64,000 bases of DNA from Diphasiastrum complanatum. Its lineage: Eukaryota > Streptophyta > Lycopodiopsida > Lycopodiales > Lycopodiaceae. Each line of letters opens with the position of its first letter. Within the stretch, counting starts at the first letter, position 1. The notes below the pieces were generated by a model. The model was not told the DNA's origin, did not search any database, and was given only the letters and a program-made list of their open reading frames with translations. Both the position numbers and the translations under genes were made by a program. The DNA is taken from assembly GCA_029204225.1 (NCBI GenBank), contig CM055095.1:55329612-55393611 (forward strand), written 5' to 3'. Shown here piece after piece: positions 50,840 through 61,610 of the stretch.

Positions 50840-52084
50840 AATAATCAGATTTCTGATTTTTAGAAAAATAGATCTTGATCAAGCGATCGACACTAAAATG
50901 AAGATTTTTTAGAATCACTATCAAAATACAGCAGAATGGTTCCAAAATTTGACAGAGGTTAGATCTAGTAGATCAGAACCTAAAAATAGTTCAGACGAAG
51001 GTTGACTGGATGAGGGTTGACTCGGCGAAGGTTCTTCACTACTATTTTTGGTAAAAAATCACTGATCTAGCTGTTTTCTGACAAATCTAGTAAAACTAAC
51101 CTTGCCGACCTTACAGTGAATAAATCTGACACAGATAAATATGTGGTAGAATTGGCGAAGGTTTTTTATGACAAAATTGGGGTTTTTGTAGCTTGGCGAG
51201 AGTAAAAATTGACTTTTTGCAAGATGCTAATAGATCTTATCTTCGCCGAACTCACAATTGATGATTTACTATAAATAGAATCTTTAGAAAAGTTTTCGAG
51301 AAGGTTGCAAAAATAATACTATTATATAAAGAAGAGTCTTCTTTTGACAAAAATAGATCAATATGACAAATGGACTAAGCTTAATGTTCGCCCATCTCTC
51401 TGATTATCAAAAATAGTACATAGGGCTGAAACAAACTTTGGCAAAGGTTTTGGCGAAGGTTCTTCTCAGAAAATTGATATTTTTGTAAAAAAGGTGTTAA
51501 ACTTTTCCACAAAAGGTTACCAACAACTAGATGAACAGTTACTTTTGCCTTCTATTTTTGGAATCAATCTTCGCCGACCTGGCAGTAGATAGATCTGAAT
51601 CATACTTATGCACAATAAACAAAGGTTCTTTTTTTTTTTTGTATTTTTAGGGTTTTGATGGTTTTTTGGTATTTTTTGATTATTTTTTCTGTTGTTTTTG
51701 CAAATCTGTTGGGAATTAACCTTCAACCTTCTATTTGAAGATTCTGTGAGCGAAATCAAAGGTGTCTGCAACTCGGCGAATGTTCCTATAAGAGGGTAAA
51801 AAGTTATTAGCTCTGATGACGATTTTGCCTCCCTTTTGTTCAAATCTGACAGAAATGACCGATTTTTGTTGTTTTTCCTGATTTCCGAAGATCCAAATGG
51901 ATCTTACGAATTGTGATCTGAATAGCTCTCAAATCAAGCAAAATCAAGAAGATTCACTCAAATCAAGCAAAATCACTCTCAATCTAACCCTAAAATGCAA
52001 TTTTAATCCTATTCATGCCAAAACAAGATGCCTAATGCAAACCAACATTCATCCAAACATGCTGCAATATGAGAAATTGGCGTA
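50840..52084 (-). other. Untranslated leader of a minus-strand gypsy element
   Basis: Lies between the primer site at 52088-52105 and the gag half at 50720. It has repeated CGGCGAAGGTT, TTCGCCGA(A/C)CT and GATAGATCTGA motifs, with no open gag frame before about 50720. Leaders over 1 kb occur in several gypsy lineages. Confidence 0.55.
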
Positions 52085-52087
52085 GCC

Positions 52088-52105
52088 TCCTCGGCATCGA
52101 CGCCA
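52088..52105 (-). other. Gypsy-type primer-binding site
   Basis: The minus strand reads TGGCGTCGATGCCGAGGA. This resembles the TGGCGCCGTTGCCGGGGA primer site of plant Tat/Athila-type gypsy elements. It sits four bases after the LTR end CACTACA. Confidence 0.75.
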
Positions 52106-52109
52106 AAAT

Positions 52110-52769
52110 TGTAGTGGCTTTATTTCCTATCCTATTCTCAATCCAAGATCCAAGCATAAAAGCATCAAGGAGATGAAGTTAGTCTTCACGTAGAGGTTCG
52201 ATCCCATGAGAGCGATAGCATAAAACAAAATCCAGCATGCATGGATGATCCACAATTAACTCTAAGATCCATTAACACTACGGATTAATACTACATCCAT
52301 TAACCTTTAACCTATTAACACTACAACCCACAATAAGATATATACTTGCTTCCTCTCTCTCTCTCTTTCTCTCTCACAAAAAGCATGGGAATATACAATT
52401 CCAATAACATTCAGATCTAACAATTAGCAAATACAACAAACGCATGAGAGGAGGAGGAAAAGAGATAGAGAGCAAGGACATTCATAATCCATTTCATAAG
52501 AGGCTCAACCGCTTGTATTTGAAATGAAGAGAGAACATGATATACAAACTCGAGTAAGCCCCTCTTTATAGTGGAGTGGAGGGCCTTGGCCTCAAAATCC
52601 TATTGGCCCATTCAAACCTAAAAAGAGTGGCAAACTCTTGCATTAATTAGAGGACCCAATTTGAAATTAAAAGTTGGTGGGAATATTTACTAACTTAACA
52701 TTTAGGCCCCGCGACATTAAAAGTCCTGCAAAAAGGCCTAAAGTCCTTTTATGGACTTCCTAATTATCA
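52110..52769 (-). mobile_element. Gypsy-type LTR, copy 2 (5' LTR)
   Basis: About 660 bp on the minus strand, from TGATAATTAGGAAGTCC (52769) to CCACTACA (52110), followed by a primer site. It is the partner of 36053-36772 by sequence, but the outer flanks do not show matching target duplications. Confidence 0.8.
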
Positions 52770-52899
52770 AATAACTATGTGATCATCGGGTTGGACTTAC
52801 ACACGTAGGGTGCCAAATCCCTCTCACTTATTTGCTAGGGTTAGGGTTGCCTCGATATCCGCAAATTCTCCAACATAGTGTTGTCGGGGAGACAATGCT

Positions 52900-53640
52900 A
52901 GATTTGCTTAGAAGTGGTTTTGATTTATTTTTTTGTTTGCTTTTTAATCAGTTTTTGCAAAAATAGGTTATTTACTCGTGCTACTTCATTTTTCTGAGTT
53001 TTTGTGATTTTCATTTTTCGCCACTTTTTTAGAGAGTAAAGCAGAGTCTGATGCACGACGAGTAAAGATCTAATTACTCGCGAAATATGATTACTCTTCA
53101 ATTTGATTTTCTGCAGTTCCCACCACCTTTTTACTCGCCACATTTATAGTGCATCCAAAACTTCCAGATCTATTATCTTGGAGTTCGACAAGTAAAACCA
53201 GATTTTTCGCCATTCTGAATTTTGATTTTTTCGCCATTTTTTTTATTATTCGCCGATTTGAATAACTTTGTTTCCACTTGTTATTTTTACATGCCACTTT
53301 CACAATATGAAGTACATGGTGAGATCTATCAAAGGATACCTTGGCGAGTAAAACATATTACGTTTGCTATTACTCGCTGACCTCCATTACTCACCATCAG
53401 CCATTTCTCGCCAACCATCCGCTGTAATTATTCGCCACTTCACCCACCCTCATTTTTCGCCATCCCCTTTAACATATTTATTCGTGCTATTACTCGTCGA
53501 TTTGAATATCTTTTTCTTTCGCTTATTGTTTTTACTCCCCACTTTCACAATACGAAGTACATGGTTAGATCAACAAAGGACACCTTAACGAGTAAAGTTG
53601 ATTACTTGCCATTACTCGCCCACAAAAAATCAAAAATAAA
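52900..53640. repeat. Diverged repeats rich in CTCGCC/TTCGCC
   Basis: The motif TTACTCGCC or TTTTTCGCC recurs more than a dozen times. A longer unit with CACTTTCACAATA(T/C)GAAG is repeated at 53295 and 53540 (245-bp period). Non-coding, leader-like. Confidence 0.65.
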
Positions 53641-54581
53641 AAAATTGTTGCATTTGCTAGTGACTTGACCCGCGAATCACTCGTTCAATCCTACACAAGT
53701 CATATCGTTCAATGTCCCAGACCCCTGCACTGGGGCATCACTGGGAATGCCCCAGACCCCACCCATCGGGGAGTCTTCAAACCCCACCCGCCTGGCACCA
53801 TCATTGCCAACCATTCCTTCACATCACTTACCATCTGTGCCGCCACAACGTTCACTTTTTGATATCATCTCCATTCCTTGTTCCATCTCTTTTTGACATT
53901 GATTTTCATCCGTATTAGTGTACCCTTCATTTTGTTTACATGTTCTTCCATCCATCATTATACTTGAACATTCCATTGGTTACTCCACTTTCTGTTTTTA
54001 TTCAATTGTTCATAAATTTTTCATCCATACTGATCAATCTTTTATTTACTCTTTTCTTTTCTTGTTAAAAAAAAAACAATCAAAACAAGTGGAACACCAC
54101 TATTGTGCAACATTTGAAGCAATCTCTTACATCACGATTATACTACATTCTAGCTATGACTACCGAGTTTGGAAGATTAGCTTCATTTCAAATGTTTCCT
54201 GATGAGATAGTTAAGCAATACACCAGACAATTGTACAATCTAGTGAAAGATAATGATCTGACAAGATCAAATCTGATATAAAGAAGTTCGCATCCTACAC
54301 TTCACTGTCACAAATATGTCAAGATGATGTAATTATGGAGAATCTTATCTTGAAGAAGAGGGTCGATCACTCATATTCAAATGCAGAGTTATCGGAAGGG
54401 AAATTACAAAAACTTGAATGTTCAATGCTAGTTGAATAAGCAAACAAGGGAGAAAGACTACAAATCATCTAAGAATGCAACAAAGTCAAGCAGATCAGGT
54501 GCTACAAGTGACCACAAATTTAGTACTTCAAGTTCCGGCTATCATAAAGAAAAGTTTCTTTGAGAAAGACCAGGGGAATAC
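53641..54581. other. Unassigned retroelement-like sequence
   Basis: 54010-54135 resembles 39590-39720 (leader and possible gag start). Downstream frames are broken and carry no recognisable motif. A purine-rich stretch near 54570 precedes an LTR start. Confidence 0.4.
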
Positions 54582-55037
54582 TGTTGGACACATAGTGGGT
54601 CATGCCACTAAAAGTATTGTTTGTCAAGTGAGCACCGTCACAGTACATTGTACAGTTAGAATAATAAGTGTGAGGGCAATGGCATCCTACGCATATAAGC
54701 CCAACCCAATGAGTACATTGTTAGTTTATTTCAAGTTGTTTCCTAGAGACTTGGGCCTAGGTGCAAATAAATAATGTACAGGTCCAAAGTCAGAAACTCA
54801 AATTGCAATAAAGAATCTAATTGTGGCCAAAATGGGACTCACATGATTCATGTGAATTACCTTGTGCTAATATTAGAACTATTAGATTTAGTTTGTGTTA
54901 AGTAGAAGGGCTTGGATTAGAATCCTTGCCTCAATGAAGTAGCCAATCACTGTGAAGGAGGCTCACCTTTAAAATCTATAAAAGAGGGCCATTTATTTTG
55001 TATTGTATCTTCTTTTCTCTTCTAATAAAACTCTGTC

Positions 55038-55099
<62 letters not shown>

Positions 55100-55106
55100 A
55101 CTCTCA

Positions 55107-55135
<29 letters not shown>
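54582..55135 (+). mobile_element. Truncated LTR with TATA box
   Basis: Starts TGTTGGACACATAG after a purine stretch (GACCAGGGGAATAC). It has TATAAAAG at 54977-54984 and AATAAAAC about 45 bp later. It runs into a CT/CA microsatellite, after which the copia LTR begins. No partner LTR. Confidence 0.5.

Positions 55136-55142
<7 letters not shown>
55041..55142. repeat. (CT)n(CA)n microsatellite
   Basis: CT units to about 55107, then CA units to 55142, at the junction between a truncated LTR and the copia 5' LTR. Confidence 0.95.
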
Positions 55143-55145
<3 letters not shown>

Positions 55146-55933
55146 TTATGTACTATGCAAGTTGAGACGAGGATGAACAAGACACGAAGGTCGAACAATT
55201 CGCGACAGTCAACGTGTCTTTGACTCGAAGCACGAACGATTCGCGAATCAATCACGAATTGCAAACGCACCTCCAGGACCGCAAACCGCAAAAGGGACGC
55301 GAAACAAATTCTATGAAAAGAAACGAAAAGAACGAAAGCAAACAGGAGATTACGAAAGAGACGAAGAAAAATCTTTCGCGCTGCCAGCTGGCAGCTCAAC
55401 GGTCTTCACGCCCAGCTGAAACAAGTAGCAACGACAGAGTAACTAACTAGTTGATTAGCGTTAACTAGTCATGTGATTCTATGTTTTAGCTATTTTGAAA
55501 ACTCCACATAGTGGAGGTATAAACGATCGTCTCTAAATAATAATGTAAGCAGTGAATACAGAGATCTACAAGAGACAGAGAGAGACGTAGCGAATAGAGT
55601 AAGAAAGAAAAGATACCATAGCTATGCATGAAAGTCTGCCAACGAGCAGAACACAACGAAAGAGTAGAATGTCATTTCGCCAACGAGCGAGACACTGACG
55701 AATTCACTCTAAATTAAAACTGATAATTCAGTCACTCTATTTTCGTGCATCTTGTCTTGTGCTGTGTATCATGATTGCTAGAATAGAATATGTTCTGTGA
55801 TGCGTAGTCGAGTGTCTGAGATCTTGTAAGGGCTTCCGCACAAAAGAAAATTAAAAGACAAAAAATTGTTCGTGATAAAGATGACAAAGTGAGGACAAAC
55901 ACGAATCAGTCCCACGCACGCGCTCCCGCAACA
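55136..55933 (+). repeat. 5' LTR of the copia element
   Basis: Aligned with 59927-60706. The first 40 bp are diverged and merge with the CA repeat. It ends CCCGCAACA just before the primer site. It contains ATTCGCGACAGTCAACGTGT, CTGCCAGCTGGCAGCTCAAC and TAACTAGTCATGTGATTC. Confidence 0.88.
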
Positions 55934-55945
55934 TGGTATCAGAGC
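55934..55945 (+). other. Primer-binding site, initiator tRNA-Met type
   Basis: TGGTATCAGAGC immediately after the LTR. Confidence 0.93.
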
Positions 55946-55998
55946 CACCAGGTTGTCACTACTGATATCCCAACAGTGATTCTTTCAGACAACATAAT

Positions 55999-56549
55999 AT
56001 GGCTACGACAATCCAGACCAGAGTAGCAATCAGTCTCGATGGCGCAAATTACAGAATCTCGAAATTCAAAATCAAAACACTCCTGAAGGGCGAAGGCATC
56101 TGGTCGGTGACCGATCTCTCAGAGGTGCAGCCTCCAGGAGAGCTGAATGGATCAGAAAGGATGAGCGTGCAATGGCGATAATCGTTTCGTCCATAAATGA
56201 AGATCTACTCATGCAGATTGAAGACTGCGAAAGCAACCATGCAGCATGGGAAAGATTAAATCAGAAGTATGAAGTGAGGACTGCAGCTTCAGTCATGCAC
56301 CTTCACAATCGGCTGGAATCAATACGGTGGGATGACAACCAGTTGGATCAGCACGTTGAAGATATCAAAACGATCTTCGCTCAACTCGCTGCATCAGGAC
56401 AGGAGCCAGCACCACAACAGCTGATGTACTTCATGAAATCTCTACCGACGTCCTATCAGTCGCTGAGAATGCTCATACTGAGTCTACCAGATATGACATT
56501 CGACAAAGCAGTCAGTCTTGTCACTGATGAGAGACGATGGAGAGGGAAG
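55999..56549 (+). pseudogene. Copia gag, capsid part
   Basis: Starts MATTIQTRVAISLDGANY at a true ATG. After a frameshift near 56170 it continues as ESNHAAWERLNQKYEVRTAA, LHNRLESIRWDDNQ and QLMYFMKSLPTSYQSLRML, the copia gag (UBN2-like) fold. A second frameshift near 56545 precedes the zinc-knuckle part. Gag forms the particle that packages element RNA. Confidence 0.9.
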
Positions 56550-57126
56550 TAATGATCAAGAGAAGGCTCTCTTCACGAAAAGAAAGAAGAAGAACAAAAA
56601 CAAGCCAAGATTAGAGAAGACGAAGTCCTCGAATCAACAATCTTCTTCTTGCGATCACTGCCACAAACCAGGCCATATAGCCAACAAACGTTGGTTCAAT
56701 CTAGCAATACCTTGCATGCACTGCAAGAAGAAAGGGCATTCTGCATACGACTGCAGATTCAACCCAAAAAGAAAAAACAAAGTTGAAAAGGCAAACGTTG
56801 CAGAATCATCTAAAGATGTAGAAAGAGGTGACGAAGCTTTCACGATACTCGACGAAGCTTCGACAAGCTACTCCGAACATGACTACAATGTGGTCATCGA
56901 TTCAGGAGCAACATCTCACATAACCTGCAACAAGAAGATCTTGATCAACTTTCACGAACTCGAAAATGACAGAGCAATGATCCTAGGCGATGGAAGAGAC
57001 ACGATGTCAAAGGCATCGGCTCTCTACAGCTACGAATACTGTCAGGCCAAGCAGAGCTGCCAGGAGCACTCTATGTGTCCTCACTCAGAAAAAATCTGCT
57101 ATTTGTCTCCAAGATGGCAGATCTAG
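56518..57126 (+). pseudogene. Copia zinc knuckles and protease
   Basis: Two zinc knuckles: CDHCHKPGHIANKR, where the last Cys is replaced by Arg, and the intact CMHCKKKGHSAYDC. A linker and the protease active site VVIDSGATSHITCNK (D-S-G) follow. A frameshift near 57050 breaks the end of the protease before the integrase frame. Confidence 0.92.
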
Positions 57127-58300
57127 GCATTCGAGTTTTGTTCAGTGGCAACACTTGCCGTATGATCAAGAAGACGACAAACAAATTGCTGACGGTCGGA
57201 TGCAGAGAAGGAAACCTCTACCAGGCCAAAATAATCAGCAACTCTGATAGCATATTAAATGCTTCAGAAAACGAAGATCAGCTATGGCATAGGAGATTGT
57301 ATCATCTGAACATACGGAGCCTGTACGACATGAGCACAAAGGACATTGTCACAGGTCTCAAAATATCAAGGCCCGAGGCTGACTTCTGCGAAGCTTGTCA
57401 GAAAGGCAAGCAACATCGAAATCCATTTACACACGAAGGAAGAAGAGCCAAGGAAGTTCTTGAGCTTGTCCACTCTGATGTGTGTGGGACGATGAAAACA
57501 GATTCGCTCTCAGGTTCAAAATATTTTCTAACATTCATAGATGATTACAGTCGAATGACCACGATCTACTACTTGAAGAAGAAATTCGAAGTATTTGATT
57601 CTTTCAAGAAGTTCGTGGCATTCGCAGAGCGACACACCTAAAAAAGGATATAGATCCTTAGATCTGACAATGGAGGTGAATACAAAAGCACAGAATTCTC
57701 AAGATTCTGCGAAGAACAGGGGATTGAACATCAGTTCACTCCTGCATACACACCAGAATACAACGGTGTGGCAGAAAAAAAAACAAAATGCTAGTCGAAG
57801 GAGCCAGATGCATGATGGCACAGGCTCAATTGCCAGGCCAATTCTGGGATGAAGCAATAGCTGCAGCAGTACACTTGCAGAACAGATCAACAACAACAAC
57901 GCTGGAGAATAAAACACCGTACGAGATGTCGACAGGCAGAAAGCCTGATCTGTCATATGCACGAGTGTTTGGATGTACAGCATACAAGCACATTTCATAG
58001 GAAAGGAGACGCAAGCTCAACGACAAATCCGAACAAACAATCATGGTCGGCTACTTGAACGGAACACATGTGTATAGACTCTACGATCCAACCACGAAGA
58101 AGGTTGTTTCGAGCAGAGATGTGAAGTTTGACGAGTCCACATTCCCTAGACTGAAAGACGAAAGAGGCCATGAGATCTTCACACTGTTGCCTATTCAAGA
58201 GGGAGATCGAGGACACACATCAAATCAGAATGCAGGACCCCTGATTCCAGAGCAGCAGGAAACAAAGGATCGACCCCATGAACAAGAAATGTTCGAGTAG
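57075..58300 (+). pseudogene. Copia integrase
   Basis: The zinc region LWHRRLYHLN...FCEACQKGKQH (HxxxxH-CxxC) opens it. LVHSDVCG and LTFIDDYSRMTTIYY (first Asp region) follow. After a frameshift near 57640 come RSDNGGEYK (second Asp) and the catalytic Glu region PEYNGVAEKKN (near 57750-57790, another shift). FWDEAIAAAVHLQNRSTTTT, a stop after YKHIS at 58000, and VGYLNGTHVYRLYD complete it. All catalytic residues are visible but not in one frame. Confidence 0.9.
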
Positions 58301-58472
58301 CGACGAAACGAACCTTGAAGGTCAAGAAGACAAAGAAGACCTCTAGACCGCTATTCTGACAATCTTCAATGGAGCAAAGATACGTAGTTCGAGTATTGCA
58401 GCTTCACAGAAGAGCCAGCTACATACCAAGAAGCTATCCAAAGTCCAGAGAGAGAATTTTTGGAAACATGCA

Positions 58473-59210
58473 ATGTCAGAAGAGATCGAGTCGATGAGAC
58501 GAAACGACACATGGACATTAGAGCCACTGTCAAAAAATAGAAAAGTAGTCGACTGCAGGTGGGTGTACAAGAAAAAGCTGAAATCAGATGGCACCATTGG
58601 CCGCTACAAAGCAAGGCTTTTCGCGAAGGGCTACACGCAGAGATATGATGTCGACTATTTCGACACATATTCGCCCATGGTCAAGATGACAAACATAAGA
58701 CTGCTCCTTGCATACGCCACACAATACAATCTGGAAATTCACAAGATTGATGTGAAAACAGCCTTTCTCCACGGAGATCTAGAGGAAGAAATTTTCATGA
58801 AGCAACCTGAAGGCTATAAAGACCCCGACAACAGACAATATGTCTGTCGATTGCAGAGATACATCTACGGTCTAAAACAGACATCACGAGCCTGGTACAA
58901 AAAGCTTGATAGTCTTCTGAAGTCTCTAGACTTCAATCCTACTCAACCACACTGTAGTGTCTACATCAAAAGAGTAGGAAAGGATTTTGAGATACTGACC
59001 ATTTTCGTGGATGATTCGTTGATGATAGGAAATTCCAGGGTGGAGATCAGAAGAGATCGAACAAATGGCGAAATGCACTTGAGTCAGTCAGAACACGCCA
59101 GAGAACTGCTGAAGCAGTACCACATGATGGACTGTGAAGAGAAAGCCACACCAATGATTGTTGGAGCCAAGCTCACGAAACAGGATTGCCCAAAAACAGA
59201 AGAGGAATAA
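58473..59210 (+). pseudogene. Copia reverse transcriptase
   Basis: The frame is open for 245 codons: [74 protein letters not shown] and the active-site box [15 protein letters not shown] (FVDD, both Asp kept). It is the best-preserved domain of the element and the closest relative of 15879-16290. It ends at a stop at 59208 just before the RNase H frame. Confidence 0.93.
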
Positions 59211-59216
59211 CAGAAG

Positions 59217-59815
59217 ATGGCAGGTATACCCTACCAGAACTTAATCGGTAGTCTGATGTACTTAACAATTTGTACCAGACCCGATCTGGCCTTTTCTGTT
59301 TACGCAATGAGCCAATTCTGTTCCAATCCTGGTCTAGCACATTGGAAAATGGCCAAACGAATCCTACAGTATCTGAAGGGTACCCAGAATGTTGGATTAA
59401 CCTACAGAGCTAGAAACGAAGAGAAAGGATTCGAGCTGCATCACTACAGTGATGCGAGCTGGGGGAGCTACAAAGATGACAGCAAGTCCATTACTGGAGG
59501 ATGTACGATAGCGTGTGGAGCTACAATCAGTTGGATATGCAAAAAGAAAACCTTGGTAGCTCAATCCTCTTGCGAAGCTGAGTGTGTCGCAGCCTCGAAA
59601 GTGGCGAATGAGGTAGTGTGGCTGCAAATGATGTTGGAGGCAATCAGGATACCACAAGAGGGGCCAAGCACGATGATGATGGACTCTCAGAGTGCCATCT
59701 ATCTATCCTAGGATCCTGTCTTCCATTCAAAGACGAAGCACATTCCTCTGAAGTACCATCATGTTCGAGATTTGATCTTGAAAGGAGAGCTCCAGCTGGG
59801 TCTAGTTCATAAAAT
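59217..59815 (+). pseudogene. Copia RNase H
   Basis: Encodes YQNLIGSLMYLTICTRPDLA, ILQYLKGTQNVGLTY, YSDASWGSYKDDSKSITGG and AQSSCEAECVAASKVANEVV (the family motif EAEY is here EAEC), then MMMDSQSAIYLS and a stop at 59709. The expected tail (HIPLKYHHVR, LILKGELQLG) continues in another frame. It degrades the RNA strand during reverse transcription. Confidence 0.92.
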
Positions 59816-59919
59816 CAAAAAATATGATTGGAGATCTCCTCATGAAACCGCTCGACAAGCCACTCTTTACCAAGCAAAGAGAGGCAATTGGATTGAACGA
59901 ACAAAGCTGCAAGGTTCAT

Positions 59920-59926
59920 GAGGGAG
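59920..59926 (+). other. Polypurine tract
   Basis: GAGGGAG directly before TGTCAGATAGGG, the 3' LTR start. Confidence 0.7.
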
Positions 59927-60706
59927 TGTCAGATAGGGTGAACTCCTGCGACTTTGTCGCAGCACGAACAAGACATGAAGGTCGAACAATTCGCGACAGT
60001 CAACGTGTCTTTGACTCGAAGCACGAACGATTCGCGAATCGCAAACGCACCTCCAAGACCGCAAACCGCAAAAGGGATGCGTAACGAATTCTACAAAAAG
60101 AACAAAAGCAAACGGGAGATTACGAAACAGACGAAGAAAAATCTTTTGCGCTGCCAGCTGGCAGCTCAACGGGCTTCACACCCAACTGAAACGAGTAGCA
60201 ACGACAGAGACTAACTAACTAGTTGATTAGCGTTAACTAGTCATGTGATTCGATGTTTTAGCTATTTTGAAAACTCCACATATTGGAGGTATAAACGATC
60301 CTCTCTCTATATAATAATGTAAGCAGTGAATACAAAGATCTGTAAGAGACAGAGAGAGACATAGCGAATAGAGTAAGAAAGAAAAGACACCATAGCTGTG
60401 CATGAAAGTCTGCCAACGAGCAGAACACAGCGAAAGAGTAGAATGTCATTCCGCCAACGAGTGAGACACTGACGAATTCACTCTAAATTAAAACTAATAA
60501 TTTAGTCACTCTATTTTCGTGCATCTTGTCTTGTACTGTGTATCATGATTGCTAGAATAGAATATGTTCTATGATGCGTAGTCGAGTGTTTGGGATCTTG
60601 TAAGGGCTTCCGCACAAAAGAAATTAAAAGACAAAAAATTGTTCGCGATAAAGAAGATGAAGTGAGGACGAACACGAATCAGTCCCACGCACGCGCTCCC
60701 GCGACA
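59927..60706 (+). repeat. 3' LTR of the copia element
   Basis: 780 bp, TGTCAGATAGGG...CCCGCGACA. A second possible start at 59955 (TGTCGC) pairs better with the end GCGACA, but the polypurine tract and weak 5' LTR similarity favour 59927. Confidence 0.88.
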
Positions 60707-61280
60707 GATACATTGAAGTTAGAGTATCAAAACAACACGAGAGAAGGTTGATAGTGCAACGAAAATCAACTTCTCTCAGGTCATGGCGATATTGGGAAGA
60801 AAAGGTCTAAAACGGATCCTCGGTGCCTGAAAAATGCGAAATTCCAAAAAAGGGCAGGTGGAATATAATATTGTCTTGAATCTCAATCAGACCGAACATG
60901 TGTAGACAATTCAATGGCCAAGATCCTACACAACTCAATGTCCATATTATGCCACAACTTGTGGCACATGACGAGCACACGTGACACAAGTCGACTGTAC
61001 TACTCACAGGTGCCAAATTTCGGCCGTATCTCACATGAACATGTGGCTCAAACTAAAGGTGCCACATGCCAAAATCGTATGACAACCGTATGATGCCACA
61101 ACATGTGGCCCATGACGTGCACATTGCTAGATTTCTTATGCTCAGTCTTAAACAAATCGTTCAAGTAATGAGCATCCTGAAGACTGAAGGCCGACTACAT
61201 GTTTTCAGACTTTCACATTTTTCCGTTTAAGATTTTTTTGCCTTAACCATTTTTTAGCACCTAAGCCTTTTTTGCACCTT
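60707..61280. other. Unassigned, with short GTGGCACATG repeats
   Basis: GCCACAACTTGTGGCACATGA (60953) and GCCACAACATGTGGCCCATG (61096) are palindromic and repeated. A diverged version of the 60960-61080 region lies at 62205-62340. Non-coding. Confidence 0.5.
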
Positions 61281-61610
61281 AGCAAGAAAAGCGACACAGT
61301 GGCCAAGTGGCCAGAATGCCTTAGAAACCATTCTTAAGGCACCTTTGCCTTTTTTGCCCCTTCGCGAAAAATGCGACAAAGTGGCCAAAATGCCTTAGAA
61401 ACCATTTTTAAGGCACCTTCGGCTTTTTCGGTTTTTTTGCTGCCTTCAGTCTAAGGCACCTTCGACATTTTCGCTGCCTTTAGTCTAAGGCACCTTCGAC
61501 ATTTTTGCTGCCTTTAGTCTAAGGCACCTTCTGCTTTTTCGTTGTCTTTAGTCTAAGGCACCTTCGCCTTCTTCGCTGCCTTTAGTCCAAGGTACTTTTT
61601 GGCTTTTTTG
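61281..61610. repeat. Tandem repeats (80-bp pair and 34-bp array)
   Basis: AAGCGACA(C)AGTGGCC...CCTTAGAAACCATT is repeated at about 61287 and 61367. It is followed by a 34-bp array with CTAAGGCACC at 61451, 61485, 61519 and 61553 and a decayed unit at 61587. Confidence 0.88.

Larger units (their letters stand above)
55136..60706 (+). mobile_element. Near-complete Ty1/copia element, inactive
   Basis: About 5.57 kb on the plus strand. 5' LTR about 55136-55933, primer site 55934-55945, gag, protease, integrase, reverse transcriptase and RNase H in copia order, polypurine tract about 59920-59926, 3' LTR 59927-60706. LTRs are clearly homologous over their length, with scattered substitutions and small indels (for example ATCAATCACGAATT is shortened in the 3' copy). 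At least six frameshifts or stops break the polyprotein. A clean target duplication is not visible because the 5' side is microsatellite. Confidence 0.93.

Noticed and set aside
36053-52769. A single intact 16.7-kb gypsy element
   Set aside because: No target duplication, domain order is mixed, and at least two other elements lie inside in different orientations.
55934-55945. tRNA gene
   Set aside because: TGGTATCAGAGC here and at 49357, 23291 and 8114 is the retroelement primer site complementary to tRNA-Met. No cloverleaf follows.
59955-60706. Copia 3' LTR start at TGTCGC (59955)
   Set aside because: It pairs neatly with the end GCGACA, but the polypurine tract abuts 59927. Weak similarity to the 5' LTR continues upstream of 59955.
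61440-61600. CRISPR-like array
   Set aside because: The 34-bp units are contiguous and degenerate, without unique spacers, in plant nuclear DNA.
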